Of a stretch of DNA of 64,000 nucleotides, positions 36,791 through 43,316 are shown one piece after another; the stretch's first letter is position 1; the number at the start of each line of letters is the position of its first letter. Made by a program: the position numbers and the translations under genes. This stretch comes from Opitutaceae bacterium TAV5 (GTDB lineage: Bacteria > Verrucomicrobiota > Verrucomicrobiia > Opitutales > Opitutaceae): contig CP007053.1 of NCBI GenBank assembly GCA_000242935.3, forward strand, positions 434,001-498,000, given 5' to 3'. The notes under the pieces were generated by a model. It was not told where the DNA came from, did no database searches, and saw nothing but the letters and a program-made list of their open reading frames with translations.

Positions 36791-37054
36791 ATGAAATCGA
36801 AATCGACGAAAGTATTTGCCTTAATCTTATGTGCATTCGCATGGTGTTTCTGCGCATGCAGTCATACTCCAAAGGACTGGGAACCCGACTGGCGTGGTCA
36901 GCCATATGGTGGAGTACCGTATCCTGATGGTCGGGAGTATCCTTCATTTAGCCCAGTGAGACGTTCCGAAGGCTATGATGAACCATACGATCCAATCGAC
37001 AGTTATTACCGAAATAATTATTATTGGAGAGCAGATAAAAAACAGAAAAAATGA
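36791..37054 (+). CDS. Cassette 7: small Tyr/Pro-rich lipoprotein
   Basis: The 87-residue protein (MKSKSTKVFALILCAFAWCF) has a lipoprotein signal with Cys in FCACS near residues 20-22. The mature part is rich in Tyr, Pro, Asp and Arg (WRGQPYGGVPYPDGREYPSF; YDEPYDPIDSYYRNNYYW). It starts 8 bp after the attC6 core and ends at attC7. No family was recognised. Confidence 0.8.
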   Translation: MKSKSTKVFALILCAFAWCFCACSHTPKDWEPDWRGQPYGGVPYPDGREYPSFSPVRRSEGYDEPYDPIDSYYRNNYYWRADKKQKK

Positions 37055-37162
37055 GCCTAACAAAGCGCTAGAGCCAATGCGATTGCTGCTAAGCAGGTAT
37101 TCGCAAAGCATCTCTGGTTTTCGTTACTCTCCATCTCGCATGGCTCATTTTGAACGTTAGCC
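37055..37162 (+). other. attC7 (108 bp)
   Basis: R'' GCCTAAC (37055-37061) and R' GTTAGCC (37156-37162) bound it. It is of the 108 bp class with interior GATTGCTGCTAAGCAGG. Confidence 0.9.
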
Positions 37163-37170
37163 AAAAAACC

Positions 37171-37644
37171 ATGAAAGAGCCCCATATTATCGAACTACCA
37201 CAGCTTCAATTCACGGGAGTGGATCGCAGCTACGAAGAACTCCAGAGCCAAGAGAACGGCTTCTGCATCCTATGGACGGAGATATTTCCAAAGCACAGAC
37301 CAGAGATTTCTCCCATGAGCAAAGAGGATATTCCCTATGGAGTTTACCGAATGAAGGATTGGCCGACGGCAGACCGCTTCTGTGCAGCCCTGAAAACAGA
37401 AGGAGGAGGTGCTGTGGCGCAAAATTGCGCGCGCTACAACATACCCCCACAGCGCTATGCGTTCTTTCAGCAGGCACCCAATTATATTTGTGCTATTGCG
37501 GACTCTCTAGCAGAGGCAATTACGAAGGTTGGCTTTGAGATTCCGGAGGATTCTGTCTGCTTCGAGACTGATGCTCCAAGTGTAGCCGGACAGGATCAAT
37601 CCGTGGACATTTGGATTCCCGTAAGGCAAAGAAATAATGGCTAA
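37171..37644 (+). CDS. Cassette 8: GyrI-like / AraC effector-binding domain protein
   Basis: From the ATG at 37171 (MKEPHIIELPQLQFTGVDRS) the product is 157 residues. The pattern is: an early strand, then W-T-E-I-F, a YGVYRMKDW segment, ARYNIPPQRYAFFQQAP, then GFEIPEDSVCFETDAPSVAG ending in VDIWIPVRQ. This is the layout of GyrI-like/bacterial transcription effector-binding domains, with the conserved (I/V)xIWIPV end. Such proteins bind small hydrophobic ligands or modulate gyrase. A TTG codon at 37150 lies within attC7 and is not chosen. Its stop falls in attC8. Confidence 0.7.
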   Translation: MKEPHIIELPQLQFTGVDRSYEELQSQENGFCILWTEIFPKHRPEISPMSKEDIPYGVYRMKDWPTADRFCAALKTEGGGAVAQNCARYNIPPQRYAFFQQAPNYICAIADSLAEAITKVGFEIPEDSVCFETDAPSVAGQDQSVDIWIPVRQRNNG

Positions 37645-37751
37645 CAAGGCGCTGCACCTAACGCCTACCCGCGTCACGCTTCCTGCTGGTCGCTTCGCTC
37701 CCGTGCAGGAAGCGCGCCGCGGATAGGCGTAGGTGAGCTTGGACGTTAGGC
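37639..37751 (+). other. attC8 (113 bp)
   Basis: R'' GGCTAAC (37639-37645) and R' GTTAGGC (37745-37751) bound it. The inner arms GCACCTAACGCCTACCCGCG and GATAGGCGTAGGTGAGC pair extensively. attC12 shares this class. Confidence 0.9.
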
Positions 37752-37833
37752 AATTTGAAGTTGGGAAGAGCTAGCGTTGCCGAGCGAGCCCTAAGCCAGG
37801 CTTGCTGTGAAGCCAAAACGGCGAGGAGAAAAG

Positions 37834-38097
37834 ATGTCCATGTTCATAAATAAAAAGGGAGTCCGCTTATTGAAGCGTGTATTATTCGGGAATATCATGC
37901 TCGGTGTTTGCATCACAATGCCTTATTTTCTCGGTAAGGCCGGAATCGATATTTTCGATAGATACTACACCTCAATTTTTTTCCGAGATCCCTTTTTGTT
38001 GGCAGGCGGTGCCGTATTTATGACGTCTCTGAATGTTTATTTGTATTTAGTGAGAGTCGAGAAAACAGATGATGACGGAAAAGAAAACAGAGCCTAA
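37834..38097 (+). CDS. Cassette 9: two-helix membrane protein
   Basis: I start at the ATG at 37834 (MSMFINKKGVRLLKRVLFGN) because AGGAG lies 8 bp before it; an in-frame ATG at 37807 would add nine residues. The 87-residue protein has two spans (about 16-35 and 50-71) and an acidic tail. It has an unusually long 82 bp untranslated leader inside the cassette. No family was recognised. Confidence 0.72.
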   Translation: MSMFINKKGVRLLKRVLFGNIMLGVCITMPYFLGKAGIDIFDRYYTSIFFRDPFLLAGGAVFMTSLNVYLYLVRVEKTDDDGKENRA

Positions 38098-38199
38098 CAA
38101 GGCGCTGGAGCCAATGCGATTGCTGCTACGCTGGTGCTCGCAAAGGTTTTTTGATTCTCGTCGTTCCCCATCTCGCATGGCTCATCTTCGACGTTAGGC
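38092..38199 (+). other. attC9 (108 bp)
   Basis: R'' GCCTAAC (38092-38098) and R' GTTAGGC (38193-38199) bound it. It is of the 108 bp class. Confidence 0.92.
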
Positions 38200-38207
38200 A
38201 AAATTAG

Positions 38208-38744
38208 ATGAAAATCAGAACTATTATTGCAGCATTTTTTGAGAGCTATGGTATTTACCTAGCCGTTACGACAATCATTGCCGCCGGATTTACTTTCGCC
38301 GGAATATTTTGGGCGACCCACGACTCTGAAAATGAAACATTTCGTATGCTCATCATAAGATATGCGATATGGCTTGGGCCTGTCCTTGTAGGGCTAGTTT
38401 TTATTTTTGGAGCGCACCATTTAGCGAGCCTAGTTACTAAATTCGCGCGCCTCGGAGAAGAGGAGATCAAATTCTCAGATCATATCTCACTCCTCAATGT
38501 TTCAATCCCGAGTATCGGGATTTATTTGCTAATCATCTCAACGTCACTTCTCGGGAAAGCATTGTATGTTGGTTTCATAATGAAGGCAGCCTCCAGCGAT
38601 GTCGCCATCTCAGCAGAAAGATCGCTTCCTAATCCAGCGGATCTGGTAGTTTCTGGCATACAATTCATAGCAGCTATTATCTTGATACGGAGTGCTGCTA
38701 AAATTTCGAGATGGTTTCAGAAACGATGGGAAACCCAAAACTAA
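38208..38744 (+). CDS. Cassette 10: four-helix membrane protein
   Basis: The 178-residue protein (MKIRTIIAAFFESYGIYLAV) has spans at about 15-36, 49-69, 96-118 and 148-163, and a basic C-terminus RWFQKRWETQN. It starts 9 bp after the attC9 core and stops just before attC10. No family was recognised. Confidence 0.8.
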   Translation: MKIRTIIAAFFESYGIYLAVTTIIAAGFTFAGIFWATHDSENETFRMLIIRYAIWLGPVLVGLVFIFGAHHLASLVTKFARLGEEEIKFSDHISLLNVSIPSIGIYLLIISTSLLGKALYVGFIMKAASSDVAISAERSLPNPADLVVSGIQFIAAIILIRSAAKISRWFQKRWETQN

Positions 38745-38748
38745 AACC

Positions 38749-38856
38749 GCCTAACAAGGCACCAGAGCCAATGCGATTGCTGCTACGCAGGTCTTCGCAA
38801 AGGTTCTTTGGTTTTCGTCACTCTCCCGCTCGCATGGCTCATCTTTCACGTTCGGT
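38749..38856 (+). other. attC10 (108 bp)
   Basis: R'' GCCTAAC (38749-38755) and R' GTTCGGT (38850-38856) bound it. It is of the 108 bp class. Confidence 0.9.
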
Positions 38857-38867
38857 GAAGAAGAAAT

Positions 38868-39248
38868 ATGAGCCAATGGCGTAGAGAAGCATCCGAAAGA
38901 CTTCCTGAGCTCCAGCGGACCATTGCATCCAGACTCGTGGACAATCCGATGATGCTCTGGATCGAATTGAACCAAGAGTTCGAGGCGCTTTGTGAGAAGC
39001 AGTCTCCACCTTTGGATTTGCTCAAGCGGATTTGGAATTACTGTGACTGGTGCTTAGCTAATGGAAGCGATGATGTGCAGACTGGAGCAGCACTCGGATT
39101 TTGTGAACATCTGATGGATACTCCGAAGCGAATCGAACTACTCCCAAAGATCATGAGCCGAAGTGACTTTTTAGGCATCCGGAATCTCCTCGAATATCAC
39201 AATGCCCCCGCCGAAGTGGACGATTGCCTGAGGACCATGTGGAAGTGA
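38868..39248 (+). CDS. Cassette 11: soluble helical hypothetical protein
   Basis: The 126-residue protein (MSQWRREASERLPELQRTIA) is mainly helical, with motifs LWIELNQEFEALCEKQSPPL, IWNYCDWCLANGSDDVQTGA and ALGFCEHLMD. The WxLxxxF ... YxxWCL ... FxEHL pattern recurs in small hypothetical proteins of polymorphic-toxin immunity type, and may be a DUF7674-like domain; I cannot confirm this. It lies between attC10 and a degenerate attC. Confidence 0.75.
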   Translation: MSQWRREASERLPELQRTIASRLVDNPMMLWIELNQEFEALCEKQSPPLDLLKRIWNYCDWCLANGSDDVQTGAALGFCEHLMDTPKRIELLPKIMSRSDFLGIRNLLEYHNAPAEVDDCLRTMWK

Positions 39249-39257
39249 GCACAATGA

Positions 39258-39301
39258 CCCTTAACACCGAATAAGCCGGTGCCTCACCTTTGACGTTCGA
39301 T
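39258..39301 (+). other. attC11, short or degenerate (~44 bp)
   Basis: CCTTAAC (39259-39265) and GTTCGAT (39295-39301) could be R'' and R'. CACCG...CGGTG forms the internal stem and CTCACCTTTGACG resembles the L' side of other sites. It is much shorter than the other attC sites and the cores are imperfect. Confidence 0.4.
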
Positions 39302-39310
39302 AAGAAAGAA

Positions 39311-39543
39311 ATGAAGACATCACTAGCTTGGCAAAAAGTGGCTGCTACACTGATTTTGTTGGGCTCAAGCCCGTTCATGGGTCTTGCGACATGTGGCCTG
39401 CCGACAACCCTCCGCCGCCAAGCAAAATTGATACATGGAACTCGTGGGTGTCCTATTTCATTTGTGTTGGAATCGTCGTTATTGCAGCGTCAGCCCTTGC
39501 ATGGATCATTTGGTGGGGAGTCCGCATGAAGCGGAGGAAATGA
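39311..39543 (+). pseudogene. Cassette 12: small membrane protein gene, probably frameshifted
   Basis: The frame from the ATG at 39311 gives a plausible signal or anchor (MKTSLAWQKVAATLILLGSS) but then a sequence without character. The other frame gives a sensible C-terminal half (CDMWPADNPPPPSKIDTWNS, then a span FICVGIVVIAASALAWIIWW and basic RMKRRK) with its stop next to attC12. One frameshift around 39365-39390 would join them into a roughly 75-residue protein with two membrane segments. Confidence 0.45.
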
Positions 39544-39547
39544 AAAT

Positions 39548-39660
39548 ACCGAACAAGGCGCTGCACCTAACACCTACCCACGTCATGCCTCCTGCTGGTT
39601 CGCTTCGCTCACTGGCAGGAGTCACGCCACGGGCAGGCGTAGGTGAGCTTGAGATTAGGC
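39548..39660 (+). other. attC12 (113 bp, degenerate core)
   Basis: It has the same class as attC8 (GCACCTAACACCTACCCACG / GGCAGGCGTAGGTGAGC). R'' is ACCGAAC (39548-39554) and the R' position reads ATTAGGC (39654-39660) instead of GTTAGGC, so it may no longer recombine. Confidence 0.8.
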
Positions 39661-39679
39661 AAATCTAGAAATATCGCCG

Positions 39680-40201
39680 ATGAAAAAAATACTAACCATT
39701 ATAGGAGTAGTCCTGGGGACATCCCTGCTACCCGCTCAAGAAGCGCGAGTCGCGCCACCCTCAGACCTATCTAGCCTAGGAATCACTAATGTTCAGTTTA
39801 CTGCGGAGATCGGGAAGGATCAAGCTTTCGTTATTGAATATAAACTTCATAAAAATGGCAATCTTGACTACACACAGTGGAATTATTGTTTACAAGACAA
39901 ACCAAGATTAGACATGCCCATATTTGATTCGTCACGATTCTTTGATCCTTATGGGAAAGGGCGGGTGATTATTAGTCTTTTCGGCGGCGTGTCTGTTTAT
40001 GATGATGCGACACTAGAGGGGACATTTGGTGGAAAAGAATTTAAATTCAAAGTGACAAAAAAAGGCAAAAATGGAGAGAAAAATGATGTTTTTGAATATT
40101 TCTTTCGTTGTTATGTCTTGTCACTCGTAGATGCTCCTCCCGAAGTTCGGGAATTGCCGCGTGGCGTAATTTATGCGACTTCAAAGAAGAAAGACGCCTA
40201 A
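39680..40201 (+). CDS. Cassette 13: secreted hypothetical protein
   Basis: The 173-residue protein has a signal peptide (MKKILTIIGVVLGTSLLPAQ, cleavage near residue 20). The mature part is probably a beta-rich domain (VQFTAEIGKDQAFVIEYKLH; GRVIISLFGGVSVYDDATLE; FEYFFRCYVLSLV). No family was recognised. The stop TAA lies in attC13 R''. Confidence 0.8.
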   Translation: MKKILTIIGVVLGTSLLPAQEARVAPPSDLSSLGITNVQFTAEIGKDQAFVIEYKLHKNGNLDYTQWNYCLQDKPRLDMPIFDSSRFFDPYGKGRVIISLFGGVSVYDDATLEGTFGGKEFKFKVTKKGKNGEKNDVFEYFFRCYVLSLVDAPPEVRELPRGVIYATSKKKDA

Positions 40202-40281
40202 CCAAGCGCTAGAGCCAATGCGATTAGTACCTTTGGTTTTCGTTATCTTCCATCTCGCATGACCCATCTTTAACATCAGGC
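40196..40281 (+). other. attC13 (about 86 bp, degenerate)
   Basis: R'' GCCTAAC (40196-40202) is intact. The interior is a shortened version of the 108 bp class, about 22 bp deleted after GATTAGTACC. The R' position reads ATCAGGC (40275-40281), so it is probably inactive. Confidence 0.75.
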
Positions 40282-40292
40282 AAAACAAAATC

Positions 40293-40718
40293 ATGAAAAC
40301 GATATCAACCTTCATTCTGGCAATAACAACCGCACTTTACTGCTTGGCAGTGCCTCCTCCTCCTTATTCGGAAAAAAAGTACGAGATTGATGAGATTTAC
40401 AGAAACTTGTACGACCTGAACGGGAAAGTCATCAAAATCACCTACAAACCAGATAATCCAAGACAGGATTCTCCGACAAGTTATGGCGATAGCGTTTATG
40501 GGCAAAAAGAAGTCGCTTACATCAGATTCCCCAAAGAAGTCGGCGATGCCAGATTTAGAAATAAGAAAGATGAAATCAAACCCTTCATGGTTTATGTCCA
40601 GGTTACGATAGCAACATTGGCAAACCAGTTTGGCGGGAGCAGGGAAGGCGCCATTCTGATAGCGGTTGGACGCGAAACCCGACAAGGGATTAGCGGCCCT
40701 GTCACCTATACATGGTAA
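40293..40718 (+). CDS. Cassette 14: secreted hypothetical protein
   Basis: The 141-residue protein has a signal peptide (MKTISTFILAITTALYCLAV) and a Pro-rich start of the mature part. It ends in VAYIRFPKEVGD and FMVYVQVTIATLANQFGG. No family was recognised. It is the last cassette before the chromosomal ABC-F gene. Confidence 0.75.
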   Translation: MKTISTFILAITTALYCLAVPPPPYSEKKYEIDEIYRNLYDLNGKVIKITYKPDNPRQDSPTSYGDSVYGQKEVAYIRFPKEVGDARFRNKKDEIKPFMVYVQVTIATLANQFGGSREGAILIAVGRETRQGISGPVTYTW

Positions 40719-40726
40719 TAAAAGAA

Positions 40727-40750
40727 GCCCGACAAAGCGCCAGAGGCTTC
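40727..40750 (+). other. Terminal attC remnant
   Basis: GCCCGACAAAGCGCCAGAGG resembles the left end of an attC (GCCTAACAAGGCGCTGGAGC), but no L'/R' half follows before the ABC-F gene. It probably marks the decayed end of the array. Confidence 0.5.
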
Positions 40751-40844
40751 ATGAACCGGGAGAAAAGAGCTGGGCAAGCATGGTGGAGGCGAAGGCGAGC
40801 CCGTGTTTTCCCCCTCCCACTACCTTGTCACCTGCCTCAAAAGT

Positions 40845-42464
40845 TCATGACAGCCCCTGGATATCGGTCTGAACCGGGATATCGGCGATCGTCAGTCGCG
40901 AATTCTTTGGCTCATCGATGCCGGGATCAGGTTCGATGTGCCAGTACCGGTGCGCGATTTTTTCCAGGAAGGGGCGATCGTGACTCACAAGAAGCATCGC
41001 GCAGGGACATCCGGCGAGCGCTTCTTCAAGACAGAGGATGCCCGAGAGGTCCATGTGATTGGTGGGTTCATCCATTACGATCAGATGCGGGCCCCGGACG
41101 ATGCCGAGTGCGAGGAGCAGCTTGCGGACTTCACCCGGGCTGGGCAGTTCGCTTTCCAGCAGGCGCGCCGGACGCGAGCCGAGACGGCTGATCGTGGTCA
41201 TCACGCGCCCGCGTTCGTCGTTGGGCAGACGTTTGACGTTTTCGAGCAACACCCGGGATTCCTCCGCCGTGATTTCTTGCGGAATGCTGACAAGTCTTTC
41301 CTCCGGGATATCGAGGTGCGAGAGGATGTGCCGGACGAGCGTGCTCTTGCCCAGGCCGTTGGCGCCGGTCAGCGCGATCCGGTCGGTACCGCCAAGGGCA
41401 AGGTCGGGAAACCGCAACACGCCACGGCCCGCCCCCCCTTCTTCGTTCCCTTCCCTGCCGGCACCGGCATCCGCCCGCGGCGCACCGAGCGGAAGCTCCC
41501 CGGCCGGCAACCGGAGCAGAAAATCGCGCGGCAGGCACGAGGCGCCGTCCACCCAGATGCCGGTTTCGTAGTGTTTGTGAAGCCGGAGGCCGGAGCGTTG
41601 CTCCTCGATTTTCCCGGCGCGACGGGTCATTTGACCGGCGAGTTTTCCGGCCCAGGCGTCCCTGCCGGTAAGTTTGGCGAGGTTGCGCATGGCGCGTCCG
41701 TCGTGATCGTGCGCGGGGATTTTTTTCTGTTTCGAACTGCGGACGGCAGCGGCTTTCTGATCGGCCATGACGCGGCGGCGTTGTGCCTCGGCACGCATGC
41801 GGGAGGCCGTGCGTCGTAAGGCTTCGTTCTCGTTTTGCGCGGCACGTTCGTCGGTTTCCTGCTGCGCGAGCGCATCGGTGACTCCGCCGGAGCGGAGCAC
41901 GGCGCCGGGCGGATCGAGCATGAGGCAATGCGTGCAGAGTTCGTCGAGCAGGTCGCGGTCGTGGCTGACCAGCAGGCCGATGCCGGCGAATCCTTTCAGG
42001 ACCTGCACGAGAAGGCGGCGGGCGTCGGCGTCGATGTGGTTGGTCGGTTCGTCAAGCGCGAGGATCTCCGGTTCGAGCCAGAGGGCGACCCCGATCTGGG
42101 CGCGTTTGCGTTCCCCGTGGCTAAGCGTGCGCCAGCGGTCGGCATCGGCCCAGTCGTCGCCAATGCGAAGGCGGGATTTGATGGCGAGGGCATCGGGCGC
42201 CCAGATAAAATCCTCGAAATTTTCCGGAAGGTTATCGGTGCGTTGGGCAACACAGAGCGCGGAGCCAACGCGATGGACGGCACCTTGTTGCGGGACAAGA
42301 TGGCCCACGGCGATTTGTTGCAGGGTGCTCTTGCCCGCGCCGTTCGCACCGACGATGCCCGTCCAGCCGGCAGGAAACTGCACCGTGAGGCCGGTAAACA
42401 GGGGAGAGGTCATGCCGGGCCAGGCGTATTCGACATCGTTGAAAGCAAGCTGCGCGGAAGACAT
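40845..42464 (-). CDS. ABC-F family ATPase
   Basis: From the ATG at 42462-42464 (MSSAQLAFNDVEYAWPGMTS) the protein is 539 residues with two ABC domains and no membrane spans. Domain 1 has GANGAGKST, LSHGERKRAQI and ILALDEPTNHID; domain 2 has GANGLGKST, LPSPGEVRKLLLALGI and IVMDEPTNHMDLSG. The signature in domain 2 is altered (PSPGE for SGGQ). The charged, coiled linker (ALRRTASRMRAEAQRRRVMA) is typical of ABC-F proteins that act on the ribosome. Which subgroup it belongs to, and whether it protects from antibiotics, cannot be told. It points toward the integron end. Confidence 0.9.
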   Translation of the reverse strand: MSSAQLAFNDVEYAWPGMTSPLFTGLTVQFPAGWTGIVGANGAGKSTLQQIAVGHLVPQQGAVHRVGSALCVAQRTDNLPENFEDFIWAPDALAIKSRLRIGDDWADADRWRTLSHGERKRAQIGVALWLEPEILALDEPTNHIDADARRLLVQVLKGFAGIGLLVSHDRDLLDELCTHCLMLDPPGAVLRSGGVTDALAQQETDERAAQNENEALRRTASRMRAEAQRRRVMADQKAAAVRSSKQKKIPAHDHDGRAMRNLAKLTGRDAWAGKLAGQMTRRAGKIEEQRSGLRLHKHYETGIWVDGASCLPRDFLLRLPAGELPLGAPRADAGAGREGNEEGGAGRGVLRFPDLALGGTDRIALTGANGLGKSTLVRHILSHLDIPEERLVSIPQEITAEESRVLLENVKRLPNDERGRVMTTISRLGSRPARLLESELPSPGEVRKLLLALGIVRGPHLIVMDEPTNHMDLSGILCLEEALAGCPCAMLLVSHDRPFLEKIAHRYWHIEPDPGIDEPKNSRLTIADIPVQTDIQGLS

Positions 42465-42564
42465 GCTTTCATGTGGCAACAGAGTTGAGAAGCTGTGCCA
42501 AGGACGAATGCGCCGGGGGGGGGGAGGGGCGGCACGGGGCCGGGGATGATCCCGCCGTAACGGT

Positions 42565-42960
42565 TCAGTTTTCCGGTGCGCCGGCGTCGATCCAGAGCTG
42601 GAGCTGGAGCAACATTGCGGGCGGGACGGGATCGAGACCTCGCGCGACAGGCGGCATCGTTTTTTCCGGATCGGGTTCGAGGATCGAGGCGATCAGCGAG
42701 CCGTCGTCCGCGGCGGCTTTTATCTGCGCGTGAGTTTCCAGAAAAATGCCCGCGTTGCTCGGCGTGCCGGGTTTGTGGCACCAGGTGCAGTTTTCGAGAA
42801 TCCACGGGAATATTTCCTGCCGGAAACCGGGCACGGAGGCGGCGGAAGCCGGGGGTGGCGCGGGGAACGATGGCGGCATGGGCGGGGCCGTCGGAGAGGG
42901 TGCGCGGGTGCAGCCGGCAAGCGGGAAGAGCGCAAGCGCCGCAAGGATGCCGGGAGGCAT
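42565..42960 (-). CDS. c-type cytochrome lipoprotein
   Basis: From the ATG at 42958-42960 (MPPGILAALALFPLAGCTRA) the product is 131 residues. LAGC is a lipobox with Cys17; a Pro-rich linker follows, then one haem-binding CTWCH (in LENCTWCHKPGTPSNAG) and a MPP-containing loop (KTMPPVARGLDPVPPAMLLQ) for the sixth ligand. It is probably a periplasm-facing planctomycete/Verrucomicrobia-type cytochrome associated with the di-haem protein upstream. The 42480-42560 gap before ABC-F has a run of ten G and no gene. Confidence 0.8.
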   Translation of the reverse strand: MPPGILAALALFPLAGCTRAPSPTAPPMPPSFPAPPPASAASVPGFRQEIFPWILENCTWCHKPGTPSNAGIFLETHAQIKAAADDGSLIASILEPDPEKTMPPVARGLDPVPPAMLLQLQLWIDAGAPEN

Positions 42961-43041
42961 TTTCGGGGGAGCGGCGTTTCGCACGATATCCACAAGCCGG
43001 TTCCACTGGCGCTTTTCCGGCGGGAAAAGCCGGGGCCTGTG

Positions 43042-43057
43042 GCTGCTACGTAGCAGC
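43042..43057. repeat. 16-base perfect palindrome
   Basis: GCTGCTACGTAGCAGC is fully self-complementary. It lies upstream of the cytochrome lipoprotein gene, next to the palindromic unit cluster. Confidence 0.5.
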
Positions 43058-43078
43058 ATGCTTCCACGCGGACCGGAT

Positions 43079-43247
43079 GCGGGCGGGACGTCCGCGGCAC
43101 GCGGAGAGGCAGCGCTCACGGGCAAGGATGCCCGTGCCACGCCGGATGCGGGCAGGACGCCCGCAGAACACGGGCTGGAAGCCCGTGCCACATCGGAATC
43201 ATGGGCAGGATGCCCATGCCACGTTGCGGGCGGGACGCCCGCGCCAC
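43079..43247. repeat. Cluster of six 22-24 bp palindromic units (REP-like)
   Basis: Units at 43079, 43117, 43147, 43170, 43201 and 43226 share the plan xxGGGCnGGAnGCCCxx-GCCAC: a short hairpin with GGA or GGC centre followed by CCAC. Their stems vary in sequence but remain paired, as in REP families. The last unit (43226-43247) occurs exactly, inverted, inside pheT at 59544-59565. Related units are at 55332-55420. Confidence 0.8.
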
Positions 43248-43316
43248 CCGGAAAGGCGGCGATGGCAGGCCGGCCGGAAATGGCGGAAGGCTGTCCTTTA
43301 TGCATGGATACGCGCA

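Noticed and set aside
36645-36947. A minus-strand frame across attC6 and cassette 7
   Set aside because: It runs through the recombination site and opposes a good lipoprotein gene. The attC sites, being imperfect palindromes, repeatedly create such short mirror frames (also 37211-37477, 38751-38975).
43079-43247. Possible CRISPR array in the repeated palindromic units
   Set aside because: Units vary in sequence, spacing is irregular, there are no unique 30-40 bp spacers and no cas genes nearby. They are REP-like hairpins.
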